A DNA stretch of 64,000 nucleotides from Xylanibacter rodentium (GCF_013166575.1 NZ_JABKKE010000002.1:186001-250000); one strand, 5' to 3'. Shown: positions 35,383-45,880, counted from the stretch's first letter. Made by a program: numbers and translations. Notes: generated by a model not told the origin, from the letters alone.

Positions 35383-38300
35383 ATGAAAAAGGTGTTTTTG
35401 TGGATAGGAATAGTCCTGTTGACTCCAATATTGCTGTTTGTCATACTTACGGTACTGCTTTATATTCCGCCGGTTCAGAATTGGGCGGTACAAAAAACAG
35501 TTGCCTACGCATCGGAAAAAACCGGTATGGACATCAGCGTTGACAAAATAAGACTCGAATTTCCATTAGACCTAAGTGTCGAGGGGTTCAAGGTCATCAG
35601 CCGTAACGACTCGTTGCCACAAGTACGCGACACTGTGGCAGACGTGTCCAAACTGGTTGTCGACATCCAACTCCGACCATTGTTCAAGCAACAGGTAGTG
35701 ATAAACACATTGGAACTCAACAAAACTAAAGTGAACACCTCAAATCTGATTGCCTCGGCACATGTCGAAGGGTCTTTGGGACGTCTTGCCGTATCGGGAC
35801 GGAGCGTTGACCTCGGGCTTGAGACTGTAGATTTGGGAGATGTCGAATTGAGCGATGCAAACGTACACGTAGCACTTAACGACACTGTACCGCCGGACAC
35901 CACAACTTCAGAGACACTATGGAAAATCAACATAGACCGTATCGGAATATCGCACACCACCGTGAGCGTGCTGATGCCGGGAGATACATTGCAGATACAG
36001 GCCTATATGAAAGACATGGCCATGAGCCGCGGCACATTCGATCTGGGAAACGGTACATACGATATAGGCAATATAGTGTGGGACAACGGTTCGTTGACCT
36101 ATGACAATCTTAATGCAGATCGTTCCGAAGGTCTTGATCCTTCGCACATTGCACTGAACGACATCAACATTGGCATAGACTCAATATATTACAGCCCCAT
36201 GGCTGCTCATCTCAATATCAGCCATTGCCATCTGAAAGAACGCTGCGGCATGGAACTGACAAAACTGAAAGGCCAACTTTCCCTTGACTCCATGCGGGTG
36301 ACAGTGCCGTCAATGGTACTACGTACACCATATTCCGATGTGGAACTCACGGCCACGGCTGATCTCAACGTTACAGACAGTATAAACCCGGGAACTATGG
36401 ATGTGAGACTATCTGCATCATTGGGAAAACAGGATGTAATGAAGTTTTTCGGAGACATGCCACGAGGATTTGTCAACGGCTACCCTACCCGTCCACTTGA
36501 GGTAAGCGGAAGAGTAAGCGGCAATCTGCACCATGCCGACATACGCAACTTGCATATAGACTTGCCCACGGCATTTATGATTACGGCCGACGGATATGCT
36601 GACAATCCTACAGATATGAAAAAAATGCGTGCAGACATGAAAATGAAAGCCCGCACATGGAATGTCGGTTTTCTTACGGCCTTGCTTGACCCCGCTACAG
36701 CGGCAGGTTTCCGCATACCGTCGGGAATGAGCATTGACGGAAATATACAAGCCGACCACGAACGGTACGCCGTCGACCTTGCACTGCGTGAAGGCATAGG
36801 CACAATAAGGGCCAAGGGCAGTTTCAATGCCGCCAACACGGCTTATCAGGCTGTCGTGGGCATAGACCGTATAAACCTCAACCATTTCATCCCAAACGAC
36901 TCTCTACACATTATTACTGCACATATGGACATGAAAGGAGCCGGCACAGATGTCCTTTCGAAACGCTTCCGGATGCAAGCCGAAGCATCTGTCGACACAT
37001 TTGTTTACGGCAGTTGGGTGCTTGACAAGATGAATGTAAGAGCCCGGATTGCCGACGGCATGGCCCATGGGCATCTTGAAAGCCGCAACGCACTGATGGA
37101 CGGAACGATAGACGTAGATGCCCTGCTCGACCCTAACCGTATACAAGCCACCATCGGTACGGATATGAACAAGGCCGACCTGTACAGACTGCGAATTATG
37201 GAAAAGCCGTTTATCGCCGGTATGTGTGCCCATGTAGATATTGCATCCGACATGAAGCAGTATCACATGATTAGAGGATACTTCAATGATTTCACCATAC
37301 AGACGGAGAAAAAGACATATCGTCCGGCCGATCTCACAGTGGATGCAACAACAACACGCGACACTACATGGGCCAAGATGTCGAGCGGAAGCATGAATCT
37401 TTATATGACAGCAGGTTGTGGCTATGAAGAATTGATAAAGCAAGGCAACGTACTGTCAGACGAACTATCGACCCAAATGCATGACAAAGTGATTGACCAT
37501 CCAAGGTTACGTGAAAAATTGCCCGACATAAAACTAAGGCTTGTCAGCGGACCGGACAACCCAATGGCCAATTTCTTAAGATTCAAGGGCTTCTCGTTCA
37601 AGGACCTATTCGTCGATTTCAGCGCATCACCGCAAAACGGAGTTAACGCGGACATGCACCTTTACTCCATCATTGCCGACAGTATGCGAATTGACACTGT
37701 CAGACTGCGCATATATCAAGATATGGACGATGTTCGCTTAACCGGAATGGTACAGAACAACAAACGAAACCCGCAGTTTGTTTTCCGTACGTTATTTGAC
37801 GGTGTGATTCATGAAAAAAGCACGGAAATGAATGTCAGGTACTATGATGCGGCAAACAAATTAGGAGTGCTCCTCGGTGCAAGAGCCGAGATGCTTGACA
37901 GCGGAATACATGTGAAGTTGCTTCCGGAAAAGCCGGTACTCGGATATAAGGTATTCAACCTGAACAACGACAATTATATAATGCTCGGACGCAACAGGAG
38001 AATCATGGCCGACATAGACCTTGTGGCTGATGACAAAACGGGTGTGAAGATATACTCGGAAGACCAGGACACAGACATGCTTCAGGACCTTACTGTCAGC
38101 CTCAATCAATTTGATCTCGAAAAAATAACGTCTGTATTACCATACGCACCACGTATCAGCGGATTGCTTAACGGAGATTTCCATGTCCAGCTCGACAAAA
38201 ACGAGAAAATAGCCATGGTATCGGATATGACTGTCAGGAAAATGGCGTATGAAAACTGTCCTATAGGTGACCTGAACAGCGAGTTTGCATATTTACAGCA

Positions 38301-40101
38301 AGAAGACAGTGCACACTTTGTTGAAGCCACACTCAACTGTGACGGACGCGAGATTGGTGTTCTTAGTGGAACTTACAAAGACGAAAACGGCGGACTGCTT
38401 GACGCTACATTCAACATGACACGATTCCCGCTGTCAATGGTCAACGGTTTCATCCCTGACCGAATTTTCGGCTTTACGGGATATGCCGAAGGTAAGGTTG
38501 ATGTAAAAGGGGCACTTGACAAACCGGTTGTGGACGGAGAGGTGCTGCTCGACTCGTCATACATCGTAAGCGTGCCTTATGGTATGAACCTGCGTTTCGA
38601 CAACGATCCTGTACGTGTCGTAAAGAGCAATCTTCTATTTGAAAACTTCACTATGTATGCTCATAATTCCAATCCGCTTAACATTGCCGGCAATATTGAC
38701 TTCTCAAACTTGGACAACATACGTCTGAACCTGAAGATGATGGCACGCGACTATCAGATAATAGATGCCAGGCAAGAACGCAACTCCGTGGCATACGGCA
38801 AGGCGTTCGTCAATTTCTATGGTTCGCTTGCCGGCAGTTTTGACGACCTTGTAATGCGCGGAAAACTTGACGTGCTCGGAAAGACCAACATGACATATAT
38901 ATTGAAAGATTCGCCGCTCAACACCGACGACCATCTAAAAGAAATTGTAACTTTCACTGACTTCCGAGACACTACACTTGTGGAAAAAGCCGACAAACCT
39001 GCCATAGGAGGTCTGGACATGCAATTAATGATGGACATTGAATCGGGAGCACATATCAAGTGCGCCCTAAATGCCGACCAATCAAACTATGTGGATATAG
39101 AAGGTGGCGGAGAATTGCGCATGGTATACAACTCTACTGACGATTTGCAACTGTTCGGAAGATATACCATCGTCGATGGAAAAATGAAATATTCTCTGCC
39201 CATCATTCCACTGAAGACATTCAATATCGGTGAAGGCAGCTACATAGAATTCACCGGTGACATGATGAACCCACGGCTAAATCTGACGGCTACGGAAAAG
39301 GTCAAGACCATGGTGACTACAGAAAGCGGCGAGAACCGTAGCGTAATGTTCGACTGTGGCGTAAAGGTGACAAAAACATTGAATGACATGGGACTTGAGT
39401 TCACAATAAATGCTCCGGAAGACATGTCTATGTCCAACGAGCTGGCTGCCATGAGTGCCGAAGAACGTGGCAAAATAGCAGTGATGATGCTCACTACAGG
39501 CATGTATATTACAGACAACAGCACAGGAAACTTCTCAATGAACGGTGCTTTAAGTTCGTTCCTGAACAGTCAGATAAACAATATTACGGGAAGCGCCATG
39601 CGAACTATGGACCTCAGCCTTGGATTTGACCAGAATTCGGACGCTACCGGTAACACTTATACAGACTACTCGTTCAAGTTTGCCAAGCGGTTCTGGAACA
39701 ACCGCGTAAACTTTGTCATCGGCGGAAAACTCTCTGACGGAGGCAATGCTGCTGTGGCGGAACAGGATCAGACGTTCATCGACAACGTATCATTGGAGTA
39801 CCGCCTCGACCAAACAGCCATGCGATATGTGCGGCTGTTCTATAACAAGGAAGCCTACGATCTTCTCGAAGGAAACATCTCTGAATACGGAGCCGGTTTC
39901 GTATGGCGTAAAAAGGCCGACCGTCTATGGCGGTTATTCAATTTCCGTAGCAGCGACACCGGTCCTAATACCTTAAACAGGCTACAAGGTTCATCAGGAA
40001 TGGCATCTGGCGGTATTTCAGGCAACGCACTGCGCAAAGAAAAATCAAATAAAAAAACCAACTCCACAGACTCGATAAACGCAAATGAAAACAGTAAATA
40101 G
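35383..40101 (+). CDS. tamB: Translocation and assembly module protein TamB
   Basis: A 1572-residue AsmA-like, very long bridge protein anchored in the inner membrane by one N-terminal helix (about 4-28). A repetitive beta-rich middle forms the periplasm-spanning groove. The C-terminal DUF490 domain (about 1150-1500) includes LPIIPLKTFNIGEGSYIEFT and DMGLEFTINAPEDMSMSNEL. TamB-family proteins help outer-membrane protein insertion and/or phospholipid transport to the outer membrane. Its 3' end overlaps tamL by 17 nt, a coupling that supports a joint complex. Confidence 0.93.
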   Translation: MKKVFLWIGIVLLTPILLFVILTVLLYIPPVQNWAVQKTVAYASEKTGMDISVDKIRLEFPLDLSVEGFKVISRNDSLPQVRDTVADVSKLVVDIQLRPLFKQQVVINTLELNKTKVNTSNLIASAHVEGSLGRLAVSGRSVDLGLETVDLGDVELSDANVHVALNDTVPPDTTTSETLWKINIDRIGISHTTVSVLMPGDTLQIQAYMKDMAMSRGTFDLGNGTYDIGNIVWDNGSLTYDNLNADRSEGLDPSHIALNDINIGIDSIYYSPMAAHLNISHCHLKERCGMELTKLKGQLSLDSMRVTVPSMVLRTPYSDVELTATADLNVTDSINPGTMDVRLSASLGKQDVMKFFGDMPRGFVNGYPTRPLEVSGRVSGNLHHADIRNLHIDLPTAFMITADGYADNPTDMKKMRADMKMKARTWNVGFLTALLDPATAAGFRIPSGMSIDGNIQADHERYAVDLALREGIGTIRAKGSFNAANTAYQAVVGIDRINLNHFIPNDSLHIITAHMDMKGAGTDVLSKRFRMQAEASVDTFVYGSWVLDKMNVRARIADGMAHGHLESRNALMDGTIDVDALLDPNRIQATIGTDMNKADLYRLRIMEKPFIAGMCAHVDIASDMKQYHMIRGYFNDFTIQTEKKTYRPADLTVDATTTRDTTWAKMSSGSMNLYMTAGCGYEELIKQGNVLSDELSTQMHDKVIDHPRLREKLPDIKLRLVSGPDNPMANFLRFKGFSFKDLFVDFSASPQNGVNADMHLYSIIADSMRIDTVRLRIYQDMDDVRLTGMVQNNKRNPQFVFRTLFDGVIHEKSTEMNVRYYDAANKLGVLLGARAEMLDSGIHVKLLPEKPVLGYKVFNLNNDNYIMLGRNRRIMADIDLVADDKTGVKIYSEDQDTDMLQDLTVSLNQFDLEKITSVLPYAPRISGLLNGDFHVQLDKNEKIAMVSDMTVRKMAYENCPIGDLNSEFAYLQQEDSAHFVEATLNCDGREIGVLSGTYKDENGGLLDATFNMTRFPLSMVNGFIPDRIFGFTGYAEGKVDVKGALDKPVVDGEVLLDSSYIVSVPYGMNLRFDNDPVRVVKSNLLFENFTMYAHNSNPLNIAGNIDFSNLDNIRLNLKMMARDYQIIDARQERNSVAYGKAFVNFYGSLAGSFDDLVMRGKLDVLGKTNMTYILKDSPLNTDDHLKEIVTFTDFRDTTLVEKADKPAIGGLDMQLMMDIESGAHIKCALNADQSNYVDIEGGGELRMVYNSTDDLQLFGRYTIVDGKMKYSLPIIPLKTFNIGEGSYIEFTGDMMNPRLNLTATEKVKTMVTTESGENRSVMFDCGVKVTKTLNDMGLEFTINAPEDMSMSNELAAMSAEERGKIAVMMLTTGMYITDNSTGNFSMNGALSSFLNSQINNITGSAMRTMDLSLGFDQNSDATGNTYTDYSFKFAKRFWNNRVNFVIGGKLSDGGNAAVAEQDQTFIDNVSLEYRLDQTAMRYVRLFYNKEAYDLLEGNISEYGAGFVWRKKADRLWRLFNFRSSDTGPNTLNRLQGSSGMASGGISGNALRKEKSNKKTNSTDSINANENSK

Positions 40102-42397
40102 ATTCTTGGCATTAATCCTGTTGACAATGTTCTGCGCAGGTTGCTCAACAACAAGCAATCTGCCTGAAGGAGAAGTACTGTACACCGGACTAAAGAAGAT
40201 TAACTATCTGGACCGTGACAGTAGCGACTATTCAGTACAGGTTGAGGAAGAAGTGGAAGCCGCCCTGACCTGCGCACCGAACGGTGCATTGCTCGGCAGC
40301 TCATATTACCGCACACCGTTTCAGCTTAAATTGTGGATATACAACCGATACGCCAACAGCACATCAAAATTTGGCAAGTGGATGCTTAAAACATTCGGAC
40401 ATGAGCCGGTTCTCGTAAGTTACGTAAGTCCGAAGATGCGCGCCCTGGTGGCAAAGAATCTGCTTCGTTCCAATGGTTATTTCAATGCCGATGTAGGATA
40501 TGAGATTATTCCGCAAAAGAATCCGAAAAAAGCGAAAATCAGCTACACGGTGAAAAACAACCAATTATATACAATCGACACTATAAAGTATCTGCGCTAT
40601 CCGGCAGAGATGGACAGTCTGATACATACCACAATGGACAACAGCCGCTTGCGTACAGGTGAAGCCTTTGCCGTATCAAGTCTTGACGCGGAACGCAACC
40701 GTCTGAACAGCCTGTTCCGTGACAACGGATTTTATTTCTACCGTTCGGCTTATTCTGTTTTCCTTGCCGACTCCGTATCCAACCCCGGACGTGTAGAGTT
40801 ACATATGCAACCTGTAGCCGGAATGCCTGCGGAAGCACGTCGTAAGTGGTATATTGGACGCATGCGTGTGGAATTACGCCGCTCTGCAATGGAGCAACTC
40901 ACCGATTCCATCATACACCGCAATCTGTCTGTATATTATTCGGGAAAGAAACCGCCCATACGCCTGCGCACCCTGCTTCGAGACATAAAACTGCGCCGCA
41001 AACAACTTTACAGTCAGACCAACTATCAGGAATCGGCCGGAGTGATAAACAGTCTTGGACTGTTCAGCATGTCAGATTTCAAATTCACCCCACGTGACAC
41101 AACAGCCGCATGTGACACGTTGGACATGACACTTAACTGTGTGTTCGACAAGCCATATGACGGTTCAATCGAAGCCAACTATATGATAAAGAGCAACGAC
41201 CGTACCGGCCCGGGACTTGTGCTCAATGTAACCAAACGAAATGCTTTCCGGGGTGGCGAAAAACTCAACTTCAGCCTGAAAGGGTCTTATGAATGGCAGA
41301 CAGGACGTCGGGTATCGGGAGGCAGCAGTTCGGCAATCAACTCATACGAGTATGGTGCCGACATATCTGTAGAATACCCGCGCATAGAAGCACCATTTGG
41401 CCTTTACAGCCGACACCGTTTCTACAAGCCTCCATCAACATTGCTTTCACTTTCCGGCAATGTACTCAACCGCGCAAACTATTTCAAGATGCTTACCGTA
41501 ACGGCAGGTCTTACTTATAAATTTCAGACTTCTCCAAACTCGCGCCACGAATTCAGTCCTTTGTTGCTCGATTACAATTTCCTGCGCAACACAACTGCCA
41601 CATTCGACTCTATAATGACAGCTAACCCCGCCATCTATGTATCCATGCGCAACCAATTTGTACCGAAAATAAAGTACACATATACATATACCAGTCCGAC
41701 AGGAAGTCTTAATCCCATCCTTTGGGAGACAACAGTAACAGAGGGCGGTAACTTACTGTCTCTGTTCTATGTGGCAGCCGGAAAGGATTTCAGCAAAAAG
41801 GGGAAAGGTCTTTTCGGCAATCCCTTTGCACAATTTGTGAAACTCAACACATCATTACGAAAGACATGGCAGACGGGCCAGAAATCACAGCTTGTAGGCC
41901 GTGTGGCAGCAGGGATACTTTGGGCTTACGGAAACTCTGACCGTGCGCCATACAACGAGCAGTTTTATGTAGGTGGTGCCAACAGCATACGTGCGTTCAC
42001 CGTACGTAGCATAGGTCCGGGCAAATACGTGGCTCCCAACACCAATTATGCATATCTTGACCAGACCGGTGACATCAAACTCGAACTGAACCTTGAGTAT
42101 CGATTCAATCTTTTCGGCAATCTCTACGGCGCAACATTCCTTGACGCCGGAAATATATGGCTACTTAAAAAAGACCCGAACCGACCTGACTCTGAATTCA
42201 AGCCGTCCACATTTTTCCGTCAGCTGGCTACGGGAACCGGTGTGGGCCTGAGATACGACATGGACTTCATTGTATTGCGCCTTGACCTTGGCGTTGCAAT
42301 CCACGTACCATACGACACAGGAAAAAGCGGATACTATAATATACCCAAATTCTGGGATGGTGTCGGCCTGCATTTCGCCATCGGCTATCCGTTCTGA
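40085..42397 (+). CDS. tamL: TamA/BamA-superfamily outer-membrane lipoprotein TamL
   Basis: A 770-residue outer-membrane protein. A lipoprotein signal ends in MFCAGCSTT (lipidated Cys about residue 20), a Bacteroidota peculiarity of TamL compared with proteobacterial TamA. POTRA-like domains follow (about 25-350, e.g. LRSNGYFNADVGYEI). The C-terminal 16-strand Omp85 barrel has EQFYVGGANSIRAFTVRSIG, the region of the conserved loop-6 motif (here IRAF in place of VRGF), and ends VGLHFAIGYPF with an aromatic last residue. It works with TamB, whose gene overlaps it. Confidence 0.93.
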   Translation: MKTVNRFLALILLTMFCAGCSTTSNLPEGEVLYTGLKKINYLDRDSSDYSVQVEEEVEAALTCAPNGALLGSSYYRTPFQLKLWIYNRYANSTSKFGKWMLKTFGHEPVLVSYVSPKMRALVAKNLLRSNGYFNADVGYEIIPQKNPKKAKISYTVKNNQLYTIDTIKYLRYPAEMDSLIHTTMDNSRLRTGEAFAVSSLDAERNRLNSLFRDNGFYFYRSAYSVFLADSVSNPGRVELHMQPVAGMPAEARRKWYIGRMRVELRRSAMEQLTDSIIHRNLSVYYSGKKPPIRLRTLLRDIKLRRKQLYSQTNYQESAGVINSLGLFSMSDFKFTPRDTTAACDTLDMTLNCVFDKPYDGSIEANYMIKSNDRTGPGLVLNVTKRNAFRGGEKLNFSLKGSYEWQTGRRVSGGSSSAINSYEYGADISVEYPRIEAPFGLYSRHRFYKPPSTLLSLSGNVLNRANYFKMLTVTAGLTYKFQTSPNSRHEFSPLLLDYNFLRNTTATFDSIMTANPAIYVSMRNQFVPKIKYTYTYTSPTGSLNPILWETTVTEGGNLLSLFYVAAGKDFSKKGKGLFGNPFAQFVKLNTSLRKTWQTGQKSQLVGRVAAGILWAYGNSDRAPYNEQFYVGGANSIRAFTVRSIGPGKYVAPNTNYAYLDQTGDIKLELNLEYRFNLFGNLYGATFLDAGNIWLLKKDPNRPDSEFKPSTFFRQLATGTGVGLRYDMDFIVLRLDLGVAIHVPYDTGKSGYYNIPKFWDGVGLHFAIGYPF

Positions 42398-42507
42398 TTA
42401 TTGTCCTGTTAATTCTGAAAATTTAACTTTTATTTTTTATCGGAATAGAAAAGACTTAAGCCCGTCTCTGCGTGATTGACACATGTTTTTGAACCGTTTT
42501 ACCTGCC

Positions 42508-42743
42508 GTAACGGCCTCCCGACACTCCCGCAACAGCCGTTTCATAGTGCAATAAGGCCTGTTTCGCAATGCGACAACGGCCTTATTGCAATGCGAAACC
42601 GCCCTATCTGCTTTCTTGACAAAACTTTGTTACCATAACATATTGACTGTCAGCGCTTCCCGTTTGAAGCAAAAATCGCGATTTCCGGAGCCCTCGTCCG
42701 GAAATCGCGATTCATATACTGTTTAACATATATTAAAGTAAAG
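42508..42743 (-). repeat. Composite repeated element, copy B (box, hairpin, 22-nt array)
   Basis: Read on the minus strand: the box CTTTACTTTAATATATGTTA (42722-42743) and a 15-bp perfect hairpin (42674-42688 with 42698-42712, 9-nt loop) with a T5 run. The conserved flank TGCTTCAAACGGGAAGCGCT follows, then five units of 22 nt (one of 21) at 42508-42616 built on a GGCC...TTGCAATGC core. The hairpin is a fitting terminator for mutS2. Outside this element the 42398-42898 gap shows nothing. Confidence 0.78.
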
Positions 42744-42898
42744 ATATTTATGAATATACGGTTCTGCATGGACAATCTTTGCTTACATCGAAATGTGCCA
42801 CAGACAAATCGTTCAGGCTGAGTCCGATTCATTATGGTCTTCTTTCTTTATTTACATCTTGGTTGTCTGCATTATACAGCAGGAGAATGTGCTGTGAA

Positions 42899-45430
42899 TT
42901 ATTCCAAATCAACAACCGTGATGCCCGCACCGCCAAACTGAACGTGTTCGTCACGGTAGTGTGTGACGTTGGGAATAGTACCGAGATATTGACGTATGAG
43001 TTGCCGCAGAATGCCTGTTCCCGTACCGTGTAGTATACGTACCCGGGCCATGCCGACAAGGATAGCGTCGTCGATGAAGTAGGTGACGGCATTCACAGCT
43101 TCATCACCACGCATGCCACGTACGTCGAGATCTTGCTTGAAATTGAGCTTTCGGTTGTCTATAGCCTCTCGGGTCTGGCGTCCTACGGAGGTATATGTCT
43201 TGGGCTCTTCGCGTCTTGGATTGTCGGCACGCTCAAGTCGGTCGGCACGCATCTTCGTCCGCATGTCTCCAAAGATTACTGTAGCCATTTTGCCGTCAAC
43301 GGATTCTATTTGTCCTACGGAAGTGAGACCTTTTATACGAACAGTGTCGCCTGCGGTGAATTTTATCGACTGTTGTTTTCCATTTTCAGTCTGTTGGCTG
43401 ATTGTAGCCGGCTGTGTGCCTACTGCCGGATTTCCTTTCTTTTCCTGTTTTTCTTTCTTCCTCTTTTCTTTTCTTTCCTTCCGTTCCTGTATCTGCCGCA
43501 TTTTGCGCTCGATCATCTCGTCGTTGGCCTTGGTGTCAATCTCACTCACCTCGGCCTTGAAGGCGTTCAGTTCCTCGCGTATACGTTTGGTCTCCTCGCG
43601 TTCGGCCTGACTCTCACGTATCTCGCGTATGGTGTTTTCTATACGGCGGTTGCTTTCACGAAGCAGTTCCTCAGCCTGTTCCTTTGCCCGTCTCATTATG
43701 TCCTTGCGGCTCTGTTCCAGTTCGCGTATGTCGTTTTCGTATTTCGAGATGCGTTGTTCAAGGGTTTTCTCGTGCTGGTGTATTGTCTGACGCTTGTTTT
43801 CCCAATAGCGTTTGTCGCGCACAATGTCCTGCAAATATTTATCGCTTTGTATATATTCGGAACCTACAATCTCCGACGCGTCTCGTATCACCTCTTCCGG
43901 GATTCCTGTCTTCCTGGCGATTTCAATGGCAAACGACGAGCCGGGCTGACCTATGGCGAGCTGGAACAGGGCCTGCATGTTGTGGCGGTCGTAAAGCATT
44001 GCGCCGTTTACTACATTGTCGTGGCTGTCGGCAAAGTGCTTCAGATTCTGATAGTGTGTTGTAATAACTCCGAATACTTTTCTTTGGCAGAACTGCTTCA
44101 GCACGGCTTCGGCTATGGCCCCGCCAATCTGTGGCTCGGTTCCACCGCCAAACTCGTCTATCAACAGCAGCGTTCTCTCATTGCTGTTGCGCATCATCTG
44201 CTTCATGTTTGTCAGATGGCTTGAGTATGTGCTAAGGTCGTTTTCGATGCTTTGCTCGTCACCGATGTCTATCATTATGCTTTCAAATATGCCAACCCGT
44301 GAACGGTCGCCCAAGGGTACCGGTAGTCCGCACTGTATCATGTATTGCAGCAGACCGACGGTTTTCAGGCAGACCGACTTGCCACCGGCGTTCGGACCGG
44401 ATATTATCAGGATGAATCGCTCGCGTGTCAGCATTATGTCAAGCGGCACTACCTGTTTGCCCTGTTTGTCAAGAGACAGGCGTAGCAATGGATGTATGGC
44501 ATGTATCCAGTCTATGTGCGGAAAAGTCTCGACATGGGGTTCGACGGCTTTGGTTCTGTCGGCAAGTTCGGCTTTGGCGTGTATGAGGTCTATCTGGGCA
44601 AGAAAGTGGTAGGAATTGAGAATGTCGTGTACGTGCGGACGAACCTGCTTGGCAAACTCTTTCAGTATCCGTATCACTTCACGGCGTTCCTCAGCTTCGA
44701 GTTCTCTTATTCGGTTGTTGGCCTCCACGACCTCAGCCGGTTCGATGAATATGGTTTTCCCAGTGGCAGACTCATCATGTACGATACCGCGTATTTTCCG
44801 TTTCAGTGCCGGTGCCACGGGTATCACGAGACGTCCGTCGCGAAATGCCGGTGTAACGTCTTTCTCAACAAGGCCTTCGCTCTGTGCCGATCGTAATATA
44901 CTATACAATGTACGCGAAATGCTTCCCTCTGTACGTGATAGTTCACGGCGTGTTTCTGCCAATGCTGGCGAGGCATCATCTCTCATGTGACCGAATCTGT
45001 CGAGTATACGGTCTATATGTCGTATAAGTTCAGGAAAAGTGACTACATTTTCTGTCAGTCTGTTGAGGGCAGGGTATTTAAAGGCTGAATCTTCGCTTTC
45101 TGACAATATTCTCACTATACTGCATATCGTCTCCATAGAGCGACGCAGATCGAAGAGCTCGCTTTCCTCCATGTGGGTCCCTTCAAGCCGTAGCCGGGTT
45201 ACCGATTCGCGTACATCAAAGAAATATTGCATAGGAAAAGAGTCTGTATCTTCCTGCATACGGCGAAATTCTTTCACCTGAAGCAACCATTCGTTAACCG
45301 TTTCGGCATTGTCCGAAAACGATATCTCGTCTACCATTTCCTTACCGAGTGTACTCAAACATTGCTTTTTCAGCAATGCTCTTATCTCGTCGAAACCAAT
45401 CTTTTGTTCAAAGTTATTAGGATAAATCAT
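42899..45430 (-). CDS. mutS2: MutS2 family ATPase/endonuclease
   Basis: 843 residues. The N-terminal MutS core/lever helices start MIYPNNFEQKIGFDEIRALL. The ABC-type ATPase has Walker A GPNAGGKS (345-352), signature STYSSHLTNMKQMM, Walker B LLIDEFGGGTEP and HYQNLKHFA. A long charged coiled coil follows (about 515-665). A C-terminal Smr nuclease domain has LDVRGMRGDEAV and HGTGTG. The family counteracts recombination intermediates and/or rescues collided ribosomes. A perfect promoter ends 4 nt before the ATG, so the mRNA may be leaderless. Confidence 0.95.
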   Translation of the reverse strand: MIYPNNFEQKIGFDEIRALLKKQCLSTLGKEMVDEISFSDNAETVNEWLLQVKEFRRMQEDTDSFPMQYFFDVRESVTRLRLEGTHMEESELFDLRRSMETICSIVRILSESEDSAFKYPALNRLTENVVTFPELIRHIDRILDRFGHMRDDASPALAETRRELSRTEGSISRTLYSILRSAQSEGLVEKDVTPAFRDGRLVIPVAPALKRKIRGIVHDESATGKTIFIEPAEVVEANNRIRELEAEERREVIRILKEFAKQVRPHVHDILNSYHFLAQIDLIHAKAELADRTKAVEPHVETFPHIDWIHAIHPLLRLSLDKQGKQVVPLDIMLTRERFILIISGPNAGGKSVCLKTVGLLQYMIQCGLPVPLGDRSRVGIFESIMIDIGDEQSIENDLSTYSSHLTNMKQMMRNSNERTLLLIDEFGGGTEPQIGGAIAEAVLKQFCQRKVFGVITTHYQNLKHFADSHDNVVNGAMLYDRHNMQALFQLAIGQPGSSFAIEIARKTGIPEEVIRDASEIVGSEYIQSDKYLQDIVRDKRYWENKRQTIHQHEKTLEQRISKYENDIRELEQSRKDIMRRAKEQAEELLRESNRRIENTIREIRESQAEREETKRIREELNAFKAEVSEIDTKANDEMIERKMRQIQERKERKEKRKKEKQEKKGNPAVGTQPATISQQTENGKQQSIKFTAGDTVRIKGLTSVGQIESVDGKMATVIFGDMRTKMRADRLERADNPRREEPKTYTSVGRQTREAIDNRKLNFKQDLDVRGMRGDEAVNAVTYFIDDAILVGMARVRILHGTGTGILRQLIRQYLGTIPNVTHYRDEHVQFGGAGITVVDLE

Positions 45431-45434
45431 GTTG

Positions 45435-45466
45435 CAAAGTTACTATTTTGCTTTATTTATAGCAAA
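45435..45466 (-). promoter_or_regulatory. Consensus promoter overlapping the mutS2 start region
   Basis: On the minus strand, TTTG (45463-45466), 20-nt spacer, TAACTTTG (45435-45442), then CAAC and the ATG. The usual transcription start would fall on or next to the initiation codon. Confidence 0.7.
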
Positions 45467-45480
45467 AAAACTCTCAAATA

Positions 45481-45512
45481 TTTGCATATATCGAAAAAAA
45501 ACAATACCTTTG
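45481..45512 (+). promoter_or_regulatory. Consensus promoter of tRNA-Ser
   Basis: TTTG (45481-45484), 20-nt spacer, TACCTTTG (45505-45512). The tRNA begins about 45 nt downstream. Confidence 0.75.
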
Positions 45513-45556
45513 CACTCGCTTTTAAGATAACGCGACAACGTTATTCCCCTTATTAA

Positions 45557-45644
45557 GGAGAGATGGTAGAGTGGTCGATTACAGTAGTCTTGAAAACTAC
45601 CGTACCGAGAGGTACCGGGGGTTCGAATCCCTCTCTCTCCGCCA
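45557..45644 (+). tRNA. tRNA-Ser (anticodon UGA)
   Basis: A class II tRNA with acceptor stem GGAGAGA/TCTCTCC, anticodon arm GTAGT-CTTGAAA-ACTAC (anticodon TGA, reading UCA), a long variable arm (TACCGAGAGGTA) and the T-loop GTTCGAATC. The CCA end is encoded (45642-45644). Antisense reading frames over this gene are artefacts. Confidence 0.97.
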
Positions 45645-45655
45645 AGACAAGAATT

Positions 45656-45680
45656 AACCCGCTGAATTACAGCGGGTTTT
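45656..45680 (+). terminator. tRNA-Ser terminator
   Basis: Stem AACCCGCTG/CAGCGGGTT with a 5-nt loop, followed by a T-rich tail. Confidence 0.85.
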
Positions 45681-45774
45681 CTCATTTTAGGAAACAGGTA
45701 TTCCAAAGTGATCCCATTTCAAATAATGATTTATCGTGTGAGCCACCTTTATCAATTAACATCTTGAAAAAACA

Positions 45775-45800
45775 AAAAGGGAGGCATAAACCTCCCTTTT
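45775..45800 (-). terminator. Terminator of the SRP RNA-tRNA-Thr transcript
   Basis: Stem AAAAGGGAGG/CCTCCCTTTTT on the minus strand with a six-nt loop, ending in a T-run, 7 nt after the tRNA-Thr 3' end. Confidence 0.87.
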
Positions 45801-45806
45801 GGGGTG

Positions 45807-45880
45807 AGCCTCTTGTCGGATTCGAACCAACGACCCCGAGATTACAAATCACGTGCTCTGGCCAACTGAGCTAAAGAGGC
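45807..45880 (-). tRNA. tRNA-Thr (anticodon UGU)
   Basis: A 74-nt cloverleaf with acceptor stem GCCTCTT/AAGAGGC, D-arm AGCTCAGTTGGCCAGAGC, an anticodon loop in GATTTGTAATC (anticodon TGT, reading ACA) and T-arm GTCGTTGGTTCGAATCCGAC. CCA is not encoded (CAC follows). It lies 5 nt after the SRP RNA, apparently on the same transcript. Confidence 0.96.

Noticed and set aside
45443..45706. 87-residue minus-strand frame containing [10 protein letters not shown]
   Set aside because: The classic spurious translation across a tRNA-Ser gene; the RNA gene explains the sequence.
45563..45874. 103-residue plus-strand frame containing LVGFEPTTPR
   Set aside because: A spurious translation antisense to tRNA-Thr and through tRNA-Ser.
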